From: Ophiocordyceps camponoti-saundersi (nom. inval.)
Lineage: Eukaryota; Ascomycota; Sordariomycetes; Hypocreales; Ophiocordycipitaceae
Length of the DNA: 64,000 nt
Reading direction: 5' to 3'
NCBI GenBank assembly: GCA_003339415.1
Contig: PDHQ01000150.1
Coordinates: forward strand, 1-64,000
In this document: positions 44,706-59,213 of the stretch, piece after piece
Layout: the number at the start of each line of letters is the position of its first letter
Position numbering within the stretch: position 1 is the stretch's first letter
Translations under genes and position numbers: made by a program
The notes under the pieces: model-generated
What the model was told of the DNA's origin: nothing
The model's database searches: none
The model's input: the letters and a program-made list of their open reading frames with translations, nothing else

Positions 44706-45299
44706 TAATATAGGACGTATAATAATACCCTTATAAATCGCCTAACCTCTTATAATATTTTACTAAAATTTCCCCTTTAAGATTTTACTTAGATTTCCCC
44801 TAGAAACTTTATTACCTTTACGCTTAGAAAATTACTAAGATTTCCTCTTAAGATTTCTTTATAATAACTCTTAAGATTTTACTAAGATTTCCTACTAAAT
44901 CTAATATTAAAATATACTTTTAGAAATCTTTAGATTTTACTAGGAAATCCCTATATACTAAGAAATTACTATATACTAGGAAATCTTTATTTTACTAATA
45001 TATATAGAAATTACGGTAAAATCCCCTTAGGTAAATATTTTTAAAATTATACTAAAAAATCTTTCTTAAGCTCCTAGCTATATAAATTAGCTTAGTATTT
45101 CTTTAAGTAATAATTTAAATTTTTTTATAGTTATTATTTTAATTTTTAAAAAACTTTTACTTATACTTATATTTTTTATAATAGTTATTTTATAATTTTA
45201 CGATTAGTAGCTAGCTTATCTCCTTTTTTTATATATTATATCTAATAGCTAGCTTAATATATATACTTATTAGAAGATTATATATATAAGCGTATATTA
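44706..45299 (+). repeat. 5' LTR of Gypsy-3
   Basis: 594 bp, collinear with both Gypsy-2 LTRs apart from small deletions. The GGAAAT/ATTTCC motif cluster is partly eroded. Confidence 0.88.
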
Positions 45300-48200
45300 A
45301 CTAGTAATAATTTTATATTATACTAACTTATAAATCTCTAGCTATTAAGGTAATAAATTAGACTTAAAATATTTTTACTAATAAGATTTTATAAGCGTAG
45401 ATTTTTAGCTTAGAAAAAAGCTTTACTATATTTATTATATTACCTTAGCTATATATTACTTTTTTACCTTTAAATTTCCTAAAATAATTAAAGAAGAAAT
45501 TATAGCTAGGAAAGAAAAAGCTTATATTTTTAATACTTATAAAAAAGTAAAGAAACTTTACCCCTTTAAAGGTAAATTCCCTCTTTTATAATATAAAGAA
45601 ATAAGGCTAGTTAGAAAGTACTTACTATATTAGGATAATCTTTAAAAAACTGAGTTACCTATTATAATTAATTATTTCCTAATTAATTTAAATATAGTTA
45701 TAAACTATAATTAATTATTTAAATAAGTAAATTAATTAAAATATATATTAAATAGTATCCCTTACTTACTTAAAATTCTCTTAAAAAACTAGCTACCTTT
45801 TATTTAAGAATACTTTTAAATTATAAATAATACTAAAAATAAAAGTAAGTAACCCGCTTTATAAAAACAAGATAATAAAAATACTAAGCTCCTTTCTTAA
45901 GATAAAGGTAAGGAAAAGGCTAAGTCCTCTTTATTAGATAAAGGTAAGAAAACCTCTATATTATAAGAATCCTCTCTAAAAGGGGAACTATTTACCTTAA
46001 AAAAGAATACTTTAAGGAAATAGTATTTTCTAAATCCTCTTATATTATTATTTAATTCGAAGAAACCTAAATTACTTTCCTTAGAAAAGGAAAAGATAAT
46101 ACGAATAATTAATAAAATTCTTTATTCTTATTATATTTATCTTTAAAACTTAAATTTAAAGCTAGATAATAATTTATAATTATATAACTAATTAAACTTA
46201 TAAAAATTATCTAAATAATAAGTTTAGCTATAAGCTAAAAATATTAAATAATTTAAATTAGCTAATATTTTTAATATTACTTTTAATTAGATTAAGGAAA
46301 CTAATTAAACTATTATTTACTAAAATATTAACTAATTTATAAATATTTTAAAATAAGTTATAGCTTAAAATAAGGATTATATAGATAAACTTATATAACT
46401 TATTCCTTTTTTTCTTAGAGGTTATATTATAAGATAATATTCTAGAGATTTAAATTTATAAATTAAACTAAAATTTACTTTTCCTAATTTTAGAATCTAA
46501 GGATAAGTAAAAGCTTTATAAAAAAAGTTTACTATCTAACTTAATATTACCGCTTTTACTATATAAAAATAAAGCTTTATATTTTAAGATATACTTACTA
46601 GAAAGGATTTCCGATTATAAGTATTAAAAATAAAAAAATAGCTTAGGTAGCTTTTTATCCTAAATAATCTATATTAATAATTATCTTTTCCTAACTTAAT
46701 ATCCTTCTTTAAGAAATTTTCCGATAGCTAATTAATAAAGATACCTTAAATAATTAAGTATATAAATATAAATAACTTCTTCCGAACTTTTAAACTAAAC
46801 TAACTAGGGGAACTTAGGGTATTTTTTAAAATAACGCTACTTAGTATATAGCTTTAAGTAAGTTACCTTAATAAGAATATAAGGTAAATAATCTTAAGAA
46901 GAAATCCCTATAAAATCTAAACTACTAACTAAAATATAAACTAATTAACTTTTTTAGAAAACTAATAGATAATACTTAGAAACTTTTTAATAAAAACGTT
47001 AAGTTTAAAATAAAGATAAAATAGCTTTTCCCTAAAAAAAATAAAGAAAGCTTAAAAGGTAATCCTATTCTTATTAACTTTACTTATAAACTCGTAAATT
47101 AAGACCTTAATATAGATAAAGTTTTTACTATCTTTTCGGAAATATATAATATTATCCTTAATATTTTAGAATAGCTTTTAGAAAGCGAAGATAATTTCTT
47201 TAAAATATTTAAAGATAAATAACTAGCTAATAACTTATATTATCTTATTTCGGATCCTAAAAAATATAAAATAGAACCTTTTAATATTATTAGAAACCTT
47301 TTTTCTAAAAACTTTCCTATTATCGAAGCTATTTTATAAATAACTAATTTCCTTTTAGAATAAGTTTCCTATTTCTCCTATATAAAGATTTTAATATTTA
47401 GTAAAAACGGATTTTATAATATTATAGAAATATATATTAATACTAAAGTAAATAGATCCCTTATTAGGAAAAACTTACTTAATAAGTTTAATAATATTAA
47501 CTATAATCTAATAATAATTTAAAGCTTAAATAATATTAAATTAGCCTTAACTTATAATTAAGCTATTTTTACTTTATATATTATTAATAAAATTAATAGT
47601 AAGTTTTATTTTAATAAGTTTAAAGCTAGCGCTTAAGTTATTAAATATCTTCTTACCGGAGTTTTATTAAGAATTATAAAATCGATATTCTTAACTTTTA
47701 ATAAAAGCTTTAAATTTAACTTTATAAAGGAATATATATTAAATATTATTTTACTTATAAAAGACTAGCTATTTATAAATATATAATAGCTATTTTAGTA
47801 ATAATAATCCCTCCTTTTTTAATAAGCACGATTCTAATACTAATTAAAGATTCTTTTAAAAATTATAACCTTATTTTCTTTCCGATTTTTATCTTCTCTT
47901 TAGTTTAATTATTCGTAACTATTTTTATTTAACTATCTTTAACTTAAGTAATAAGCTAATCTCTTTTAAATAAAAAGAAAAAGTTAATATAATATTAAAT
48001 CTTAATAATTAATTCTCTTTTACTATCTCTTAATAAATTACGAAAAAGGACTCCTTAAATAACTCTAATAAGCGTTCGATACTAAACTCTTTTTTAAACT
48101 AAATAATATTATCTAATAAAACTAATATTAACTTACCTCTTATTAATATCTTAGATCTAAGCTAACTATACTAATTAGGTATTTTTAAGAGACTTAATAT

Positions 48201-48517
48201 TTTAGAAATTAAAGGAGAGTATAGCGTTAGAATTTATATTTTAAATTTTTAGTTATTTAGAAAAGTAAAATAGCTATATAATTCCTTTCTAAAATTATAA
48301 AAAGATACTAGACTAATTAATTTACCCTTAGAATATTATTTAAAAATCCTATTATTAATAATTAGTATAAGAAAAAACTTAGTTTATATCTTTACTTACT
48401 AAATAAACCTAATTAGGATTTCCTTAATTAAAAATATAATAATATATATTTATAAGGTAAAATAAAATAAGCGCTTAAAGCTTTACCTTTTACTAGCTTA
48501 TATTTTATTATTTAGAG
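45300..48517 (+). pseudogene. Gypsy-3 leader, gag-like region and start of reverse transcriptase
   Basis: Collinear with 15957-16653 joined to 23939-26475 of Gypsy-2; the Copia-1A site of Gypsy-2 falls at about 46022, where the sequence here is uninterrupted. The GGTAAG-type repeats are shortened. Near 48480-48512 the frame reaches the ALKALPFTSLYFII block of reverse transcriptase and is cut by Copia-1C after the TSD TAGAG (48513-48517). Confidence 0.65.
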
Positions 48518-48818
48518 TATTAGATATTATCTCTTTATACCCCTTTATATCTACTATACGATATATATATAAAGGATAGCATAGATATAGGGAAGCCTCT
48601 AATAAAATATATATTACTACCTAAGTTATGCCTCGTATAACTTAGGAGGTAAGAGGTAGCTTAGATAAGAAAAAGGAGGGTATAGAAGTAGAGTATTATC
48701 TAGCTATATAGCCGCTCTTCCTCGTACGATAAAGGAAAGGTATCTATTTTTAATTATACTTAATTTAGGTTACTTTTACTTTCTCTTACCTATATATATA
48801 TATAAAGATTACTTAATA
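48518..48818 (+). repeat. 5' LTR of Copia-1C
   Basis: 301 bp. It is followed by CTAATTAATAG, the candidate primer-binding site. Confidence 0.92.
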
Positions 48819-48899
48819 CTAATTAATAGTTATATTAGTTATTATTAGTTAACTATAGATTAGCTAAAATAATAAGATAGGTATCGTATAATACTAAAA

Positions 48900-51800
48900 A
48901 GCCCTATGCCCGCTATTAACTAATACCTATACTTTTACCTTACTTCTTAATATTAGTTCTTACCGAAAAGCTATTTTTACCTAGTGCTACTATTAAGACT
49001 AAAAGATTAAGGTAACGTATAATACTTACTAATAATAAAGTCTTTACTAAAAAGCTATATTTAGCCCGGTACTTTTTACTAATTATATAATATTACCTTT
49101 AATAATATTCCGGAAATATAATAACGATAATATAATTTCTATAATTTTAGAAGTTAAATAGGAAGTAGTAAATACGTTAACTATAACGATAATAATAAAC
49201 GAGATTTTAGCTTTATATAATAAAATAATAAAAGGAAGCGAAGTTAACCCTTATATTTAAACTTAAAATATAAACCTAGTTTATTAGGATATATAACCTA
49301 ACCTTATATAACCTCTTAATAAGGTCGAATTAATAATATTTATTACTTAGTAGATATACGATATTATTTACTTTAACTTTTATAAAAATAACCTTTTTTA
49401 TATAATCTAATCGGAACTTTAGGGATAAACTTACTACTAGCTAAAATATATTTACCGTATATTTTTAAAAAAACTAACTTAAATTATAATTATATAATAT
49501 ATCCCGCTTATTAGAAACGGTATATTAATTAAACGCTTTATATAACTCCTTAAAACTAAACCGGAAGATATTTTACCCCTTAACCCGTAAGAAGCCCTTT
49601 CTATATAGTTAAACTACCCCCCCTTTTCCGAACTAACTTTTCTAGATCGTATAATATAAGCTTTATACTTAGTATAGCCCCCTAAGTTAAGATATATTTT
49701 AATATAGCTATTACGAAGTATCTTAGCCGAACCCTTACTTTATATAACTTATATATAAGAGTTAACTACTTTATATAACTTAAATATATAGCTACTCTTA
49801 GTAACCTTAACTTAGACCCTCTTAGAACTAATAAATAAAGCCTTAATAGGTATCGTATAAGTTTATATACTACTACTAATATAAAAAGTAATAAATAGAC
49901 TAATCTCCCTAAATAAGGTTACCGCTTTCTTTAAAGGTTAGCGAAAAGATTAAAACTATATAAGGCGGCTATATAATATATTAATTAATAAAGCTAGGAT
50001 TTTTATTAGCTATTACTCCTATATTAATATAATAAAAGATTAATTTTACGCTATTTTTCCGGATATTTTTTTAGATTAAGCTTAGGATTATTATTTATAT
50101 TTTATTAAATCGGATAAACGATAAAATAAAATTTATACTTTTTTAAATATATATTTTAATACTTATACGAACTATTTATTATATTAGATAAATTAGACTA
50201 CTTTTTCTTTTAATATCGTATAATAAGAAAACCCTAATAAAACTATAATAAATTTACTTAATACCCTTCTTAATAAACTTTAACTTATTTAATAAGCTTT
50301 TAAACTTAACTATTAAGGAGAAAAGTAACTTCTTATTACTATTATATAAGCTTATCGTAGCGTTCTAAAACTTAAATTAGCTATAATATTCTAAGATATA
50401 TTATATAAAATATTTATTAATTACTTTTATTCCTCTTTTATTATCGCTATAGATAAAACTACTAACTAGTTCTTTATTAAATAACGCTACCTTAATTATA
50501 ATAAGTATTATATAAACCTTAGATAATCTTCTTTTACTCCCCGCTAATAACGATCGCTCTTTATATAATATTTTTCCCTATAGTAACGCTAGTTCTAACC
50601 TTATATAATACGAAGGTACTTTATATATAAAAAAGAAAGATATTAGTTTACGAACTATAAGTTAGATAATATCTAACGCGTATATAAGTAATACCTTACT
50701 AATTATAAAGAAATTAGCTAGGACCCCCTTACGGAGGAAGAATTTAATATATTCCTCTTATTATACGAAGGTTTTAATAAATAAGATTCCTAGTTTTTAT
50801 AATTATATAATAAAAACTCTAATATTAAAAAAGAAATTATTAGCGGCGAAAACGCGGTTTTATTTTTTACTATAGCGGCCTATATATACCGCCTTATTAG
50901 CGATAATATCTACTAACTAAAAGTCTTAGCGGTTCCCGCGAAATAATTCCTCTTTTCTAATATATATTATATAATATACTAAAGCGAGCTTTAAGAGCTA
51001 CGTAAATCTTAACTATAAGTAAACTATAAGTAAAAGCTTATATTTAGGAATACCCTTATATAATTATTAACTAAACCCTAACTAAGAATATAATCTATTT
51101 TAGCTTCTTAGAACTTACTAAGCTAATTAGAATTATTATTATATAAAACCTCCTTAGTAAAGTCCTCTATTATATTCTTAATATTTCTACCCCGTTCCTT
51201 TTCTATTTTAAAGATACTAACCGCCTTTATACCTTTTATAATAATATAAGGGATATTATTATATAATATAATAATATAATAGTTCCTATTATTAGGAAAT
51301 AAGGATATCTATTCTTTAATATTTTAAAATAAAAATCTACGTTATATTATATAGAATAAGAGTTATAATAGCTTTATTAACGTTTTAGCTACCCTTATAT
51401 ATAATAGCTTTATAATTTACTAAAAAAAGCTAGTTTTTTAAATATAACCCCCGTAGCCCTTAAGTTAATCTAATATTTATATTACTAATATTAATTATAT
51501 AACTTAAAACCTTAGTAATTTAAATTCTCTTTTAAAGATAACTATAACTTTAATTACTTACTAGTTATCGATATTTTTTACCTTAATAGTAAGCTAGTCC
51601 TATACGCTATTAACGAAGCTATATCTTTCTAAGCCGCCGCTTTCGTACGAAATATATCGGTAATAGACGCTTAAAACGCCTTATATAAATACTAGATTTA
51701 TATATACTAAGGCTTACTAGATATTATCTCCTATAACGCTAGGACTAACTTTTCCTCTTTAGAGTTTTATATAAATATAAAACTACTTAGTATTATATAT

Positions 51801-54050
51801 AAAAAAATGCTTATTAAAGTATATTAGGCGATCGGTAAGGTTAAATATATCTACGCCCCTTTTAGGCCGGTATATAATATCTTATAATAGGAAATTAGTA
51901 TTAAGATTAATAATATAACTATCTTTTAGATAGCTATTAAAGCTATTAATAATATAGCTAAACTAGACGGCCTTATCTTAATATTTTTTATTTTTAGCGC
52001 TTACTCCTATATTTTATATAACTTACCCCTAGCCCTTAATATTACTATAAGAGCCTAAGCGATTTAATACGCTATAAAATAAGTATAATAAATTAAGGCT
52101 TAAGCGGATATTTTACGCGCTTTTTATATCCGAAATAAACCTAACTTATATAATATCTTATCGCTTCCTTTTTAAAGTAAAGTTCTTATTTAGCGTAAAA
52201 AGGATAAATAGTAAGGTCCTTTCTATATTTCTAGTTTCGATAGCTAAGATATTATCCTTAAACTCCTTATAAAACTAACTAGATTTTATACGATATAAGT
52301 TAAACCTTATCTCCGCTCCCTCCCTATTATATATATAAAGAAAAAGGTATAGTTCGAAATCCCGATTATACCCTTATACGATAAAAACTTATATAAAGCT
52401 TTTCCCTTTATATTTATTATTATAAAGGAAAAAGATAATTATATACTTACTATATAATTACGGTAATAAGGTATTATTATTACTTTAAGATAACTATTTA
52501 AGGCCTCTAATTATAAGGAGATTAATACTTTCTTTATATAGGAAATCTTTACCTTTATCTAATATAACTTTTCTTTAGACCTTATAAGATATATTTTTAA
52601 AACGCGTCTTATATAAGAAATAAAGAACTTAAATAATAGCTTTTATAAAAAGTCCCGCCTAGTTATTTAGGGCTATAAAGATAATAGTAAAGAGGAAATC
52701 TTTATATAATTACTTATAATTCTATATATATTATAGCGCCTCCTTCTTACCCTTAAACTTACTTTTATAAAGTTATATAATTACTAAGGTAAACTACGAG
52801 ATATTACGTAAGCGTATATATAGTCTATTAATCCTTTAAGTTATATAATATATATATACTTTCTTAAAAAACTATAAGATTAATATTTACCCTATACTTT
52901 TTTATATATTAAGAAGCTACTATATAAGCTAGTAGAATTAAAGTTATATTAGTTTAAAATATATTATAATTATTATTATATAAACCTTTATATAACGCCC
53001 TTATTATATAGTTTATATCTTTTATTTATAATAGCTAGCCTTAACTTATTCGGAATAACGGGCTTATAAATAAATAATATATTCTCTTTTATATCCGATA
53101 TATTCTCTAAACTTAAGGAAAATAAGTTAAAATAGGTAAAGCTTTATACGAAGCTTAAAATATTCCTTACTAATAGCTTATCTATTAACTTTAATAATAA
53201 TTATATTATACGCGAATTATACGATATTATTCTTATATAGAAAAGATAAGTAAAAGGCCTTTACGTTATTAACCTAACCGCCGATATTACCTCGTAAGAC
53301 TTTATTAGCTAGCGAGCCCGAGGAGTATATATTACTTTTACTTATTAACTAAAAGCGTCGTATAACCTTATAGTAGCCGCTTAAATAACTAATCCTTCCT
53401 TATAAGATATTTTAGCCCTTAATAAATATATCTAATAGCAAATTAATAATATTACCCGCGGTTTATAGTTTATTCCGCTTAACTTATCTCGTATAAAATT
53501 ATTTATTTTTATAGATAAGTTATTTATAAATAATAAGAACCTTACTTTATAGCTTAGCACCTAAATTATTCTTAGTAAGGAAGACTAGTCCTTTAACTTA
53601 TTCGTTATATAAGGTAATATCTTTTACTAAACTTTTACGAAATATAAAAAAGTTACTTAAAATATCCTAGTAAGCGAATTTTATAATATAGTAAATAGCG
53701 TTAATATTAGCCTAGCTTTTTACTTAACTATTTAAGCTATTATACGATCCCTAAGCACGCCTCTAATCCCTTTTATTCTTTATATAGATTTATATTTATT
53801 ATACGATTACTTAGTAAAGCTTAGCTTAACGATAGAAAAATAGCTAATAATCGATATTATAGCTATTTATAAGTTATATAAGCGTAAGGAAATTTTAAAA
53901 ATATAATAAATTAATAATAAGAATAACCTAGCTAACGCTTATACTAAGGATAGCCCTAACTTAGCTTTATTAACCTTTATTTTTATAAATTCTTATAAGT
54001 TACGGATTAAAGCTATTATCTAATAACTTACTTAAGTTATATAAGACTTA
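48900..54050 (+). pseudogene. Copia-1C gag-pol remnant
   Basis: Collinear with the coding region of Copia-1B. Integrase: AIGKVKYIYAPF at about 51828-51865 and AIKAINNIAKLDGL near 51930-51975. Reverse transcriptase: the GLQTDDT-type box near 53060 now reads GL(Q)INN, both aspartates lost. RNase H: RGLQFIPLNLS.IKLFIFI near 53460-53510, then NKNLT. All stops in these stretches are TAA/TAG. The 3' region (54050-55516) repeats the pattern of Copia-1B, including the hairpin at 55094-55113 and a GA tract at about 55065-55087. Confidence 0.85.
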
Positions 54051-55516
54051 TATTTTTTTCTTTCTTATATCTTTACTTCGTCTAACTTTTTATTCTTACT
54101 TTTCTATTTTTTTTATATTTTTATATTTTTTTTTATTATTTTTATATAAAAATTACTATTAATTCTTTCTAGGTATTATCTAACCCCTATGCTTAATTTT
54201 TAAAAAAAAAAAAAAAAGTAAAACTATAAGTCCTAAACGCTTAATTTTTTTTCTTTTCTTTTAATTTTTTTTCTTTTCCTTTTTCCTTATCGTTTAACTT
54301 TACTATTATTTTTTTTCTACCCCCGCCCCCTATTACTTATCGTTTAAGATAGTAATATACTCCTCTACGTTAGAAGGCGCTCCGCCTAGTATTACTATTA
54401 CCTATCCCCGCCGCTAGCTATTAAGTAACTTAATAAAAATAGTTACTAAAATATAAAATATTAGCTTAAGAGTTTATAACGCTTAGCTTTATTATACGAA
54501 AAAATATCTTATTATATAAGACCGCTATATATAAGTAATATAAGCTTTATTACTATTTATCTAATATATATTAAATAAGTAAGGATTTCTAATATAAATA
54601 TAATATAATTTTATTATTACCTTACTATAACTTATAAATAAGATTATTAAAAAATAACTTAAATATTAAATAATAATAGCTATAATATATTTAAGATCCT
54701 AAGTATTATTAAAGTAAATAAAGATATTAGATAATAATATAGCCGCTAATCGGATCTCCGCTTACTACTCTCCTATTAGTATTATTATTATATAATAGCT
54801 AAACTTTTTTTTCTTATATTTAAGGATATTTATTATATAAAGCGCTAGTTATTCTCTTTATTATAAAATATATAAACTTAGTAAAACTTAAGTTAATAAG
54901 CTATAACGCTATTAAAATAAGGAGGTATATTATATAATTAATAACTATTAATAAAAATAATTTAAGTATATTATATAACTTATTAATTTTTATTAAAGAT
55001 CTTTTTAGTTATTATTATTATTTTTATTAATTAGCTTAAAGAAAAAAGAAAAAAGAAAGGAAAAAAAAGAGAGAGAGAGAGAGAGGGAGTAAAGAGGGGT
55101 TTTTATACCCCTCTAAAGGCGGTAAGAGGCGGCAAAATCCGATTTTTAATTCTTATTTTTCGTAATATTTTTTAATATTTTTAGTATAAGGTTATAGAAA
55201 ATTAGTTTTCTACTTATTTTTCTTAATATTATAATTATAAGAGACTTTTATAATAAAACTTTATAAAAATATATTATAAGTTAGATTATATAATAACTTA
55301 ACTTTTATTTTTTAGCTAATAGCTTATTTTCTTTATTTTTTTTTATTACGGTATTACGGGCGTTATTTACTTTTAGAGATTTTTTTAATTATATACTTAT
55401 TTAATATTATATAATTATTTTTCTTTAGAAATATCTACTTTTTAAGAAAACGGAGTTTTTTTTTTATATAATACCTTTTTATTTAGTATATTTTTTTATA
55501 AAAAGAAAAAGTTAAG

Positions 55517-55817
55517 TATTAGATATTATCTCTCTATACCCTTTTATATTTATTATACGATATATATATAGAAGATAGTATAAATATAAGGAAGCCTCTA
55601 ATAAAATATATATTATTACTTAAGTTATACTTTATATAACTTATAAGGTAGGAGGTAGCTTAGATAAGAAGAAGGAGGGTATAGAAGTAGAGTATTATCT
55701 AGCTATATAGCTGCTCTTCCTTATATAATAAAGGAAGGGTATCTATCTCTAATTATACTTAATTTAGGTTACTTTTACTTTCTCTTACCTACACGTATAT
55801 ATAAAGACTACTTAATA
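55517..55817 (+). repeat. 3' LTR of Copia-1C
   Basis: 301-bp partner of 48518-48818. It ends ACTTAATA and is followed by TSD TAGAG. Confidence 0.92.
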
Positions 55818-55822
55818 TAGAG

Positions 55823-58740
55823 AAAAGGTAAACTTTATATTATAAATAACTTATAAGCTTTAAATAGTATAGTTATTTTTAATATATATCTAATACCTCT
55901 CCTTTATAATATAATTTATAAGTTAGTAAGTAAAAAGGTTATTTTTATTATTAATACTTAAAGCTTTTTTTATTAGTTTTTTATTTATTTAAATTATTAA
56001 AAGTAGTTTACGATTATTTCCTACTGCGGATTAAAGAGGGCTATAATCGCTTTTATAAGGTATAAAAATTCTCCTACTTATATATAAAAATTCGTCGATT
56101 ATATTCTCCGACTATATAAAGTATACGCTACTAAATATATTAATAATATAGTAATCTTTTTTAATATTTTAGAAAATTATATTAAGTATCTAATTATAAT
56201 ATTTAATCTTTTTATTAATATAAATCTTTCCCTCTCTACTTTTAAATTATTCTTTTATTACTTATTTATAAAAATATTAAGGTATTATATTAATAAATTT
56301 ATACTAATAAATACTTAATTTTAAGTAAAAGCTTTATAAAATATTAATTTCCTTAATATTTTATAATATCTTAAGTAATAAATTAGATTAGTTAGATAAA
56401 TAAGATATCTTATTCCTTATTTTATATAATAAATTAACCTTTTTTAAAAATATAAAATAGTAATATTTTAAGAAAGATAGGAAAATAAAGTACTTATTAC
56501 TAAATTAAAAAGAAATACCTTTACCTTCTAATTTAAGATTATTCTAATAAAGGAAGAAACTAACTATTTTAATAATATTACTAATACTTTTTATAATAAT
56601 GCTACTTTTAGTTAATTTTTTCCTAATTATTAACTTTTTTTATAAATTAATATTTTTTAGAAAAATAGTTTTATAGCCTATCTTTTCTATATTAATAATA
56701 AGGAATCTTAGAAACTATCTTTAGCTTTATTTTAGTAATTTATTAAACTTATTTACTATTTTAGTTATATACTTAAACTAGCTAAAATTAAATATTAGCT
56801 AACTAAACTTAAGATTTCTTATTTAATTTAAGCTTATTATAAACTCCGAACTTATTTAATTAAAACTTAGAAATTAAAAATTATAGTTTTTATAAATTAT
56901 ATTATAATTTTAATAATTATAAAATAAACTTTTCTTTTTATTATTAATATAAGGAGTAATAATTACCTTACTCTTATTTTTTAGTTTCTAAGTTAATATT
57001 TTTTAAAAGTTTAATATATCTTTAATATTTTTAATATTCTTATAAACTCTTTTTTACGCTTTCTTTTAAAAATAGCCCCGGAAAAGGAATAAGAAAAACT
57101 TAAAAATATTTAGGAAAATTATATTAATTATAAATATATACTAATTTCCTTAGAAGCTATTCTTAATAATACTTTCTAATATAAGATTTCTAAAAAATAT
57201 CTTCTTAATATATAATAATTTAAAATCTTAAAATAACTCGAAGATAAAAACTTTTAGGAAAAACTTACTTTTATTTAAGCAAATAGCTTATTATATCTTA
57301 AGGATATTAATAATTAATAATAACTTTATATTTTTAAAAATTATACTAAAAAATTATTTCTAAGTATTATTTTTATAAATTTTATATTAGCTAAAAATAT
57401 ATATAAGCTAAACTCTCTTTTAATTTTATTATTTCCTAATTAAAAAAGAAAATCGATAATTTCGTAAACGAATATAATATTTATAAATAAAATTAAATTA
57501 ATAAATAAGCTCTTTTTAAAGAAATAGTTCCTATTTATTTTCTAGTAATTCCCTTTTATATAATTATAATAAATTTTATTATTAGACTCCTTTTAATTTT
57601 TTTTAAAAAACTTACCTTAATTTAAACTTAAAGGAAAGTTTTATAATATTTTTCTTACTATTACTAATAAATTCTTAAAAATATATATTTTAACTCTTAA
57701 ATATAATTATTTTACTACTAAAAAATAAGCTTAGCGGCTATATAATAAGCTTACTTATTATAATTAGGGACTCCTAAAATAAATTATCTTTAATTAAGAT
57801 TTAAAGTTTATATCTAAGCTTTAAAAAACCTTATAATTTACTTTTAATATTAAACTCCTAATATTAATTATATATTACTTATAAACTAATAATTTATCTA
57901 AAAAATAAAACTAAATTATTAAAATTACTTTTAAATTCTTCGCTACTAATTTCCTAATAAAATAATAAATTAATACCCTATTAGCTTTTTAGTTTTTACT
58001 TAATAACTCCTTCTCTTTAGTTATTAAGATTACGCTTAGTAAGTTACTTATTAAATTCTAAATAAATAATAGTTTTTATTATCTAAGTAATTAAGCTTCC
58101 TTTAAATTTAAGGAAATATTAAAAAATAAGGTAGTTATCTTAATTACTTATACTTAAGCTATAATAAAAAAATAATATAATAAGAAATATTAGAAGCTTA
58201 AGTTTAAGCTTAGTAATTAAGTTTAGCTAAAATTTAGGAAAGGATATTCTATTCTTAATAGATAAGTAATAAAGCTTTTAGAACGGTAAACTAAGCTTTT
58301 CCGCGTAATTAAAAAAATTAGATATTTAGCTTACTAACTAAATCTTAAAAATTTAAAAAATATCTATCTTATTATATTAGTTATATAACTTTAACTAGCT
58401 AATATTTTAAAAGAATAACTTAGCCTTAAGCTTAATATTAATAATTATAAAATTAAATAAATCCTTAATAAGAGAAAGGTTAAGAGAGGGCAAGGCGCTA
58501 CTTAAATAAAATACCTTATATATTAGAAAAGATACCTAAGTAATAATAACTAATAAGTAGCTAAAAAAACTTCTAATAAAAGGAGATAATTAAAGAATTT
58601 AAGAAAGAAAAAGATAAGTTAGAAGCTAGGCTAAAAATTACTAGGAAAAAATATATAAATATTTTTAAAAAGTACTAGCTATTAGAATAAGGTAAGTAAG
58701 TTACCTAGTAATAAATATATAATATTTTTAGGAAATAATA
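55823..58740 (+). pseudogene. Gypsy-3 reverse transcriptase (rest), RNase H, integrase and chromodomain
   Basis: Resumes after Copia-1C. The catalytic box at about 56136 reads YINNIVIF, both aspartates converted to asparagine. RNase H follows from about 56590, the integrase core at about 57490-58010 (YNTLLTITNK equivalent near 57650), the KPGDQVQLKL equivalent near 58195-58240, the chromodomain at 58455-58615 and the helical tail (KKEKDKLEARL) to about 58725. The arrangement is identical to Gypsy-2 but with fewer surviving G/C positions. Confidence 0.82.
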
Positions 58741-59183
58741 AACTTAACGCGTTATTATTTATACCGGATTTTCTTTTATTTTCCTACCTTTCTTCTCTTA
58801 TTTCCTCTCTCCCTTATTTATCCTCTCTTATTCCCCTTTATATTACCTATCTTTATTATATCTTCTTATATATTAGTTTTTATCCCCCTTATAATTATTT
58901 CTTTTTATCTTTTAATTTTTTTTATTATCTTTATATTATTTCTTTTCTTTTATATTTAAAATTAATCTTTCTTATAATAATCTTTATTATTCTCGTAATA
59001 AGATATATTATAAGTTATTTTACGAATAAAATCCTTTAATTAGTCTTAGATTATAGGATTAGATTAGATTATATAGTATTATATATTAGGGTATTAGTAG
59101 TTATAATCTCTTTTATATTAGTTTAATAGCAAATCTAATAATAATAATAATTCCTCTATGTTCTCCTTTTTTTTCTCTAATCC

Positions 59184-59213
59184 CTTATCCTCTAATACCT
59201 TATCCTCTAATAC
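59184..59213. repeat. Two tandem 15-bp units
   Basis: CTTATCCTCTAATAC repeated twice exactly; a related unit (CTCTAATCCCTTATC) precedes it. Confidence 0.85.

Larger units (their letters stand above)
48518..55817 (+). mobile_element. Copia-1C: Ty1/copia retrotransposon, plus orientation (7300 bp, TSD TAGAG)
   Basis: 301-bp LTRs at 48518-48818 and 55517-55817; TSD TAGAG at 48513-48517 and 55818-55822. It is collinear with Copia-1B over its whole length, with length differences of about 20 bp. The polypurine tract AAAAAGAAAAAGTTAAG precedes the 3' LTR. It interrupts the reverse transcriptase of Gypsy-3, which resumes at 55823. Confidence 0.93.
44706..59028 (+). mobile_element. Gypsy-3: chromovirus copy split by Copia-1C, 3' truncated
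   Basis: The 5' LTR (44706-45299) begins TAATATAGGACG and is preceded by ATCGC (44701-44705), the expected TSD. Collinearity with Gypsy-2 runs through leader, gag-like region, reverse transcriptase (interrupted by Copia-1C at 48518), RNase H, integrase and chromodomain. It stops at about 59028 inside the pyrimidine-rich tail (TTATTTTACGAATAA). No 3' LTR lies inside the window, so the TSD cannot be confirmed. This copy is more AT-rich than Gypsy-2, indicating more RIP or greater age. Confidence 0.87.
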
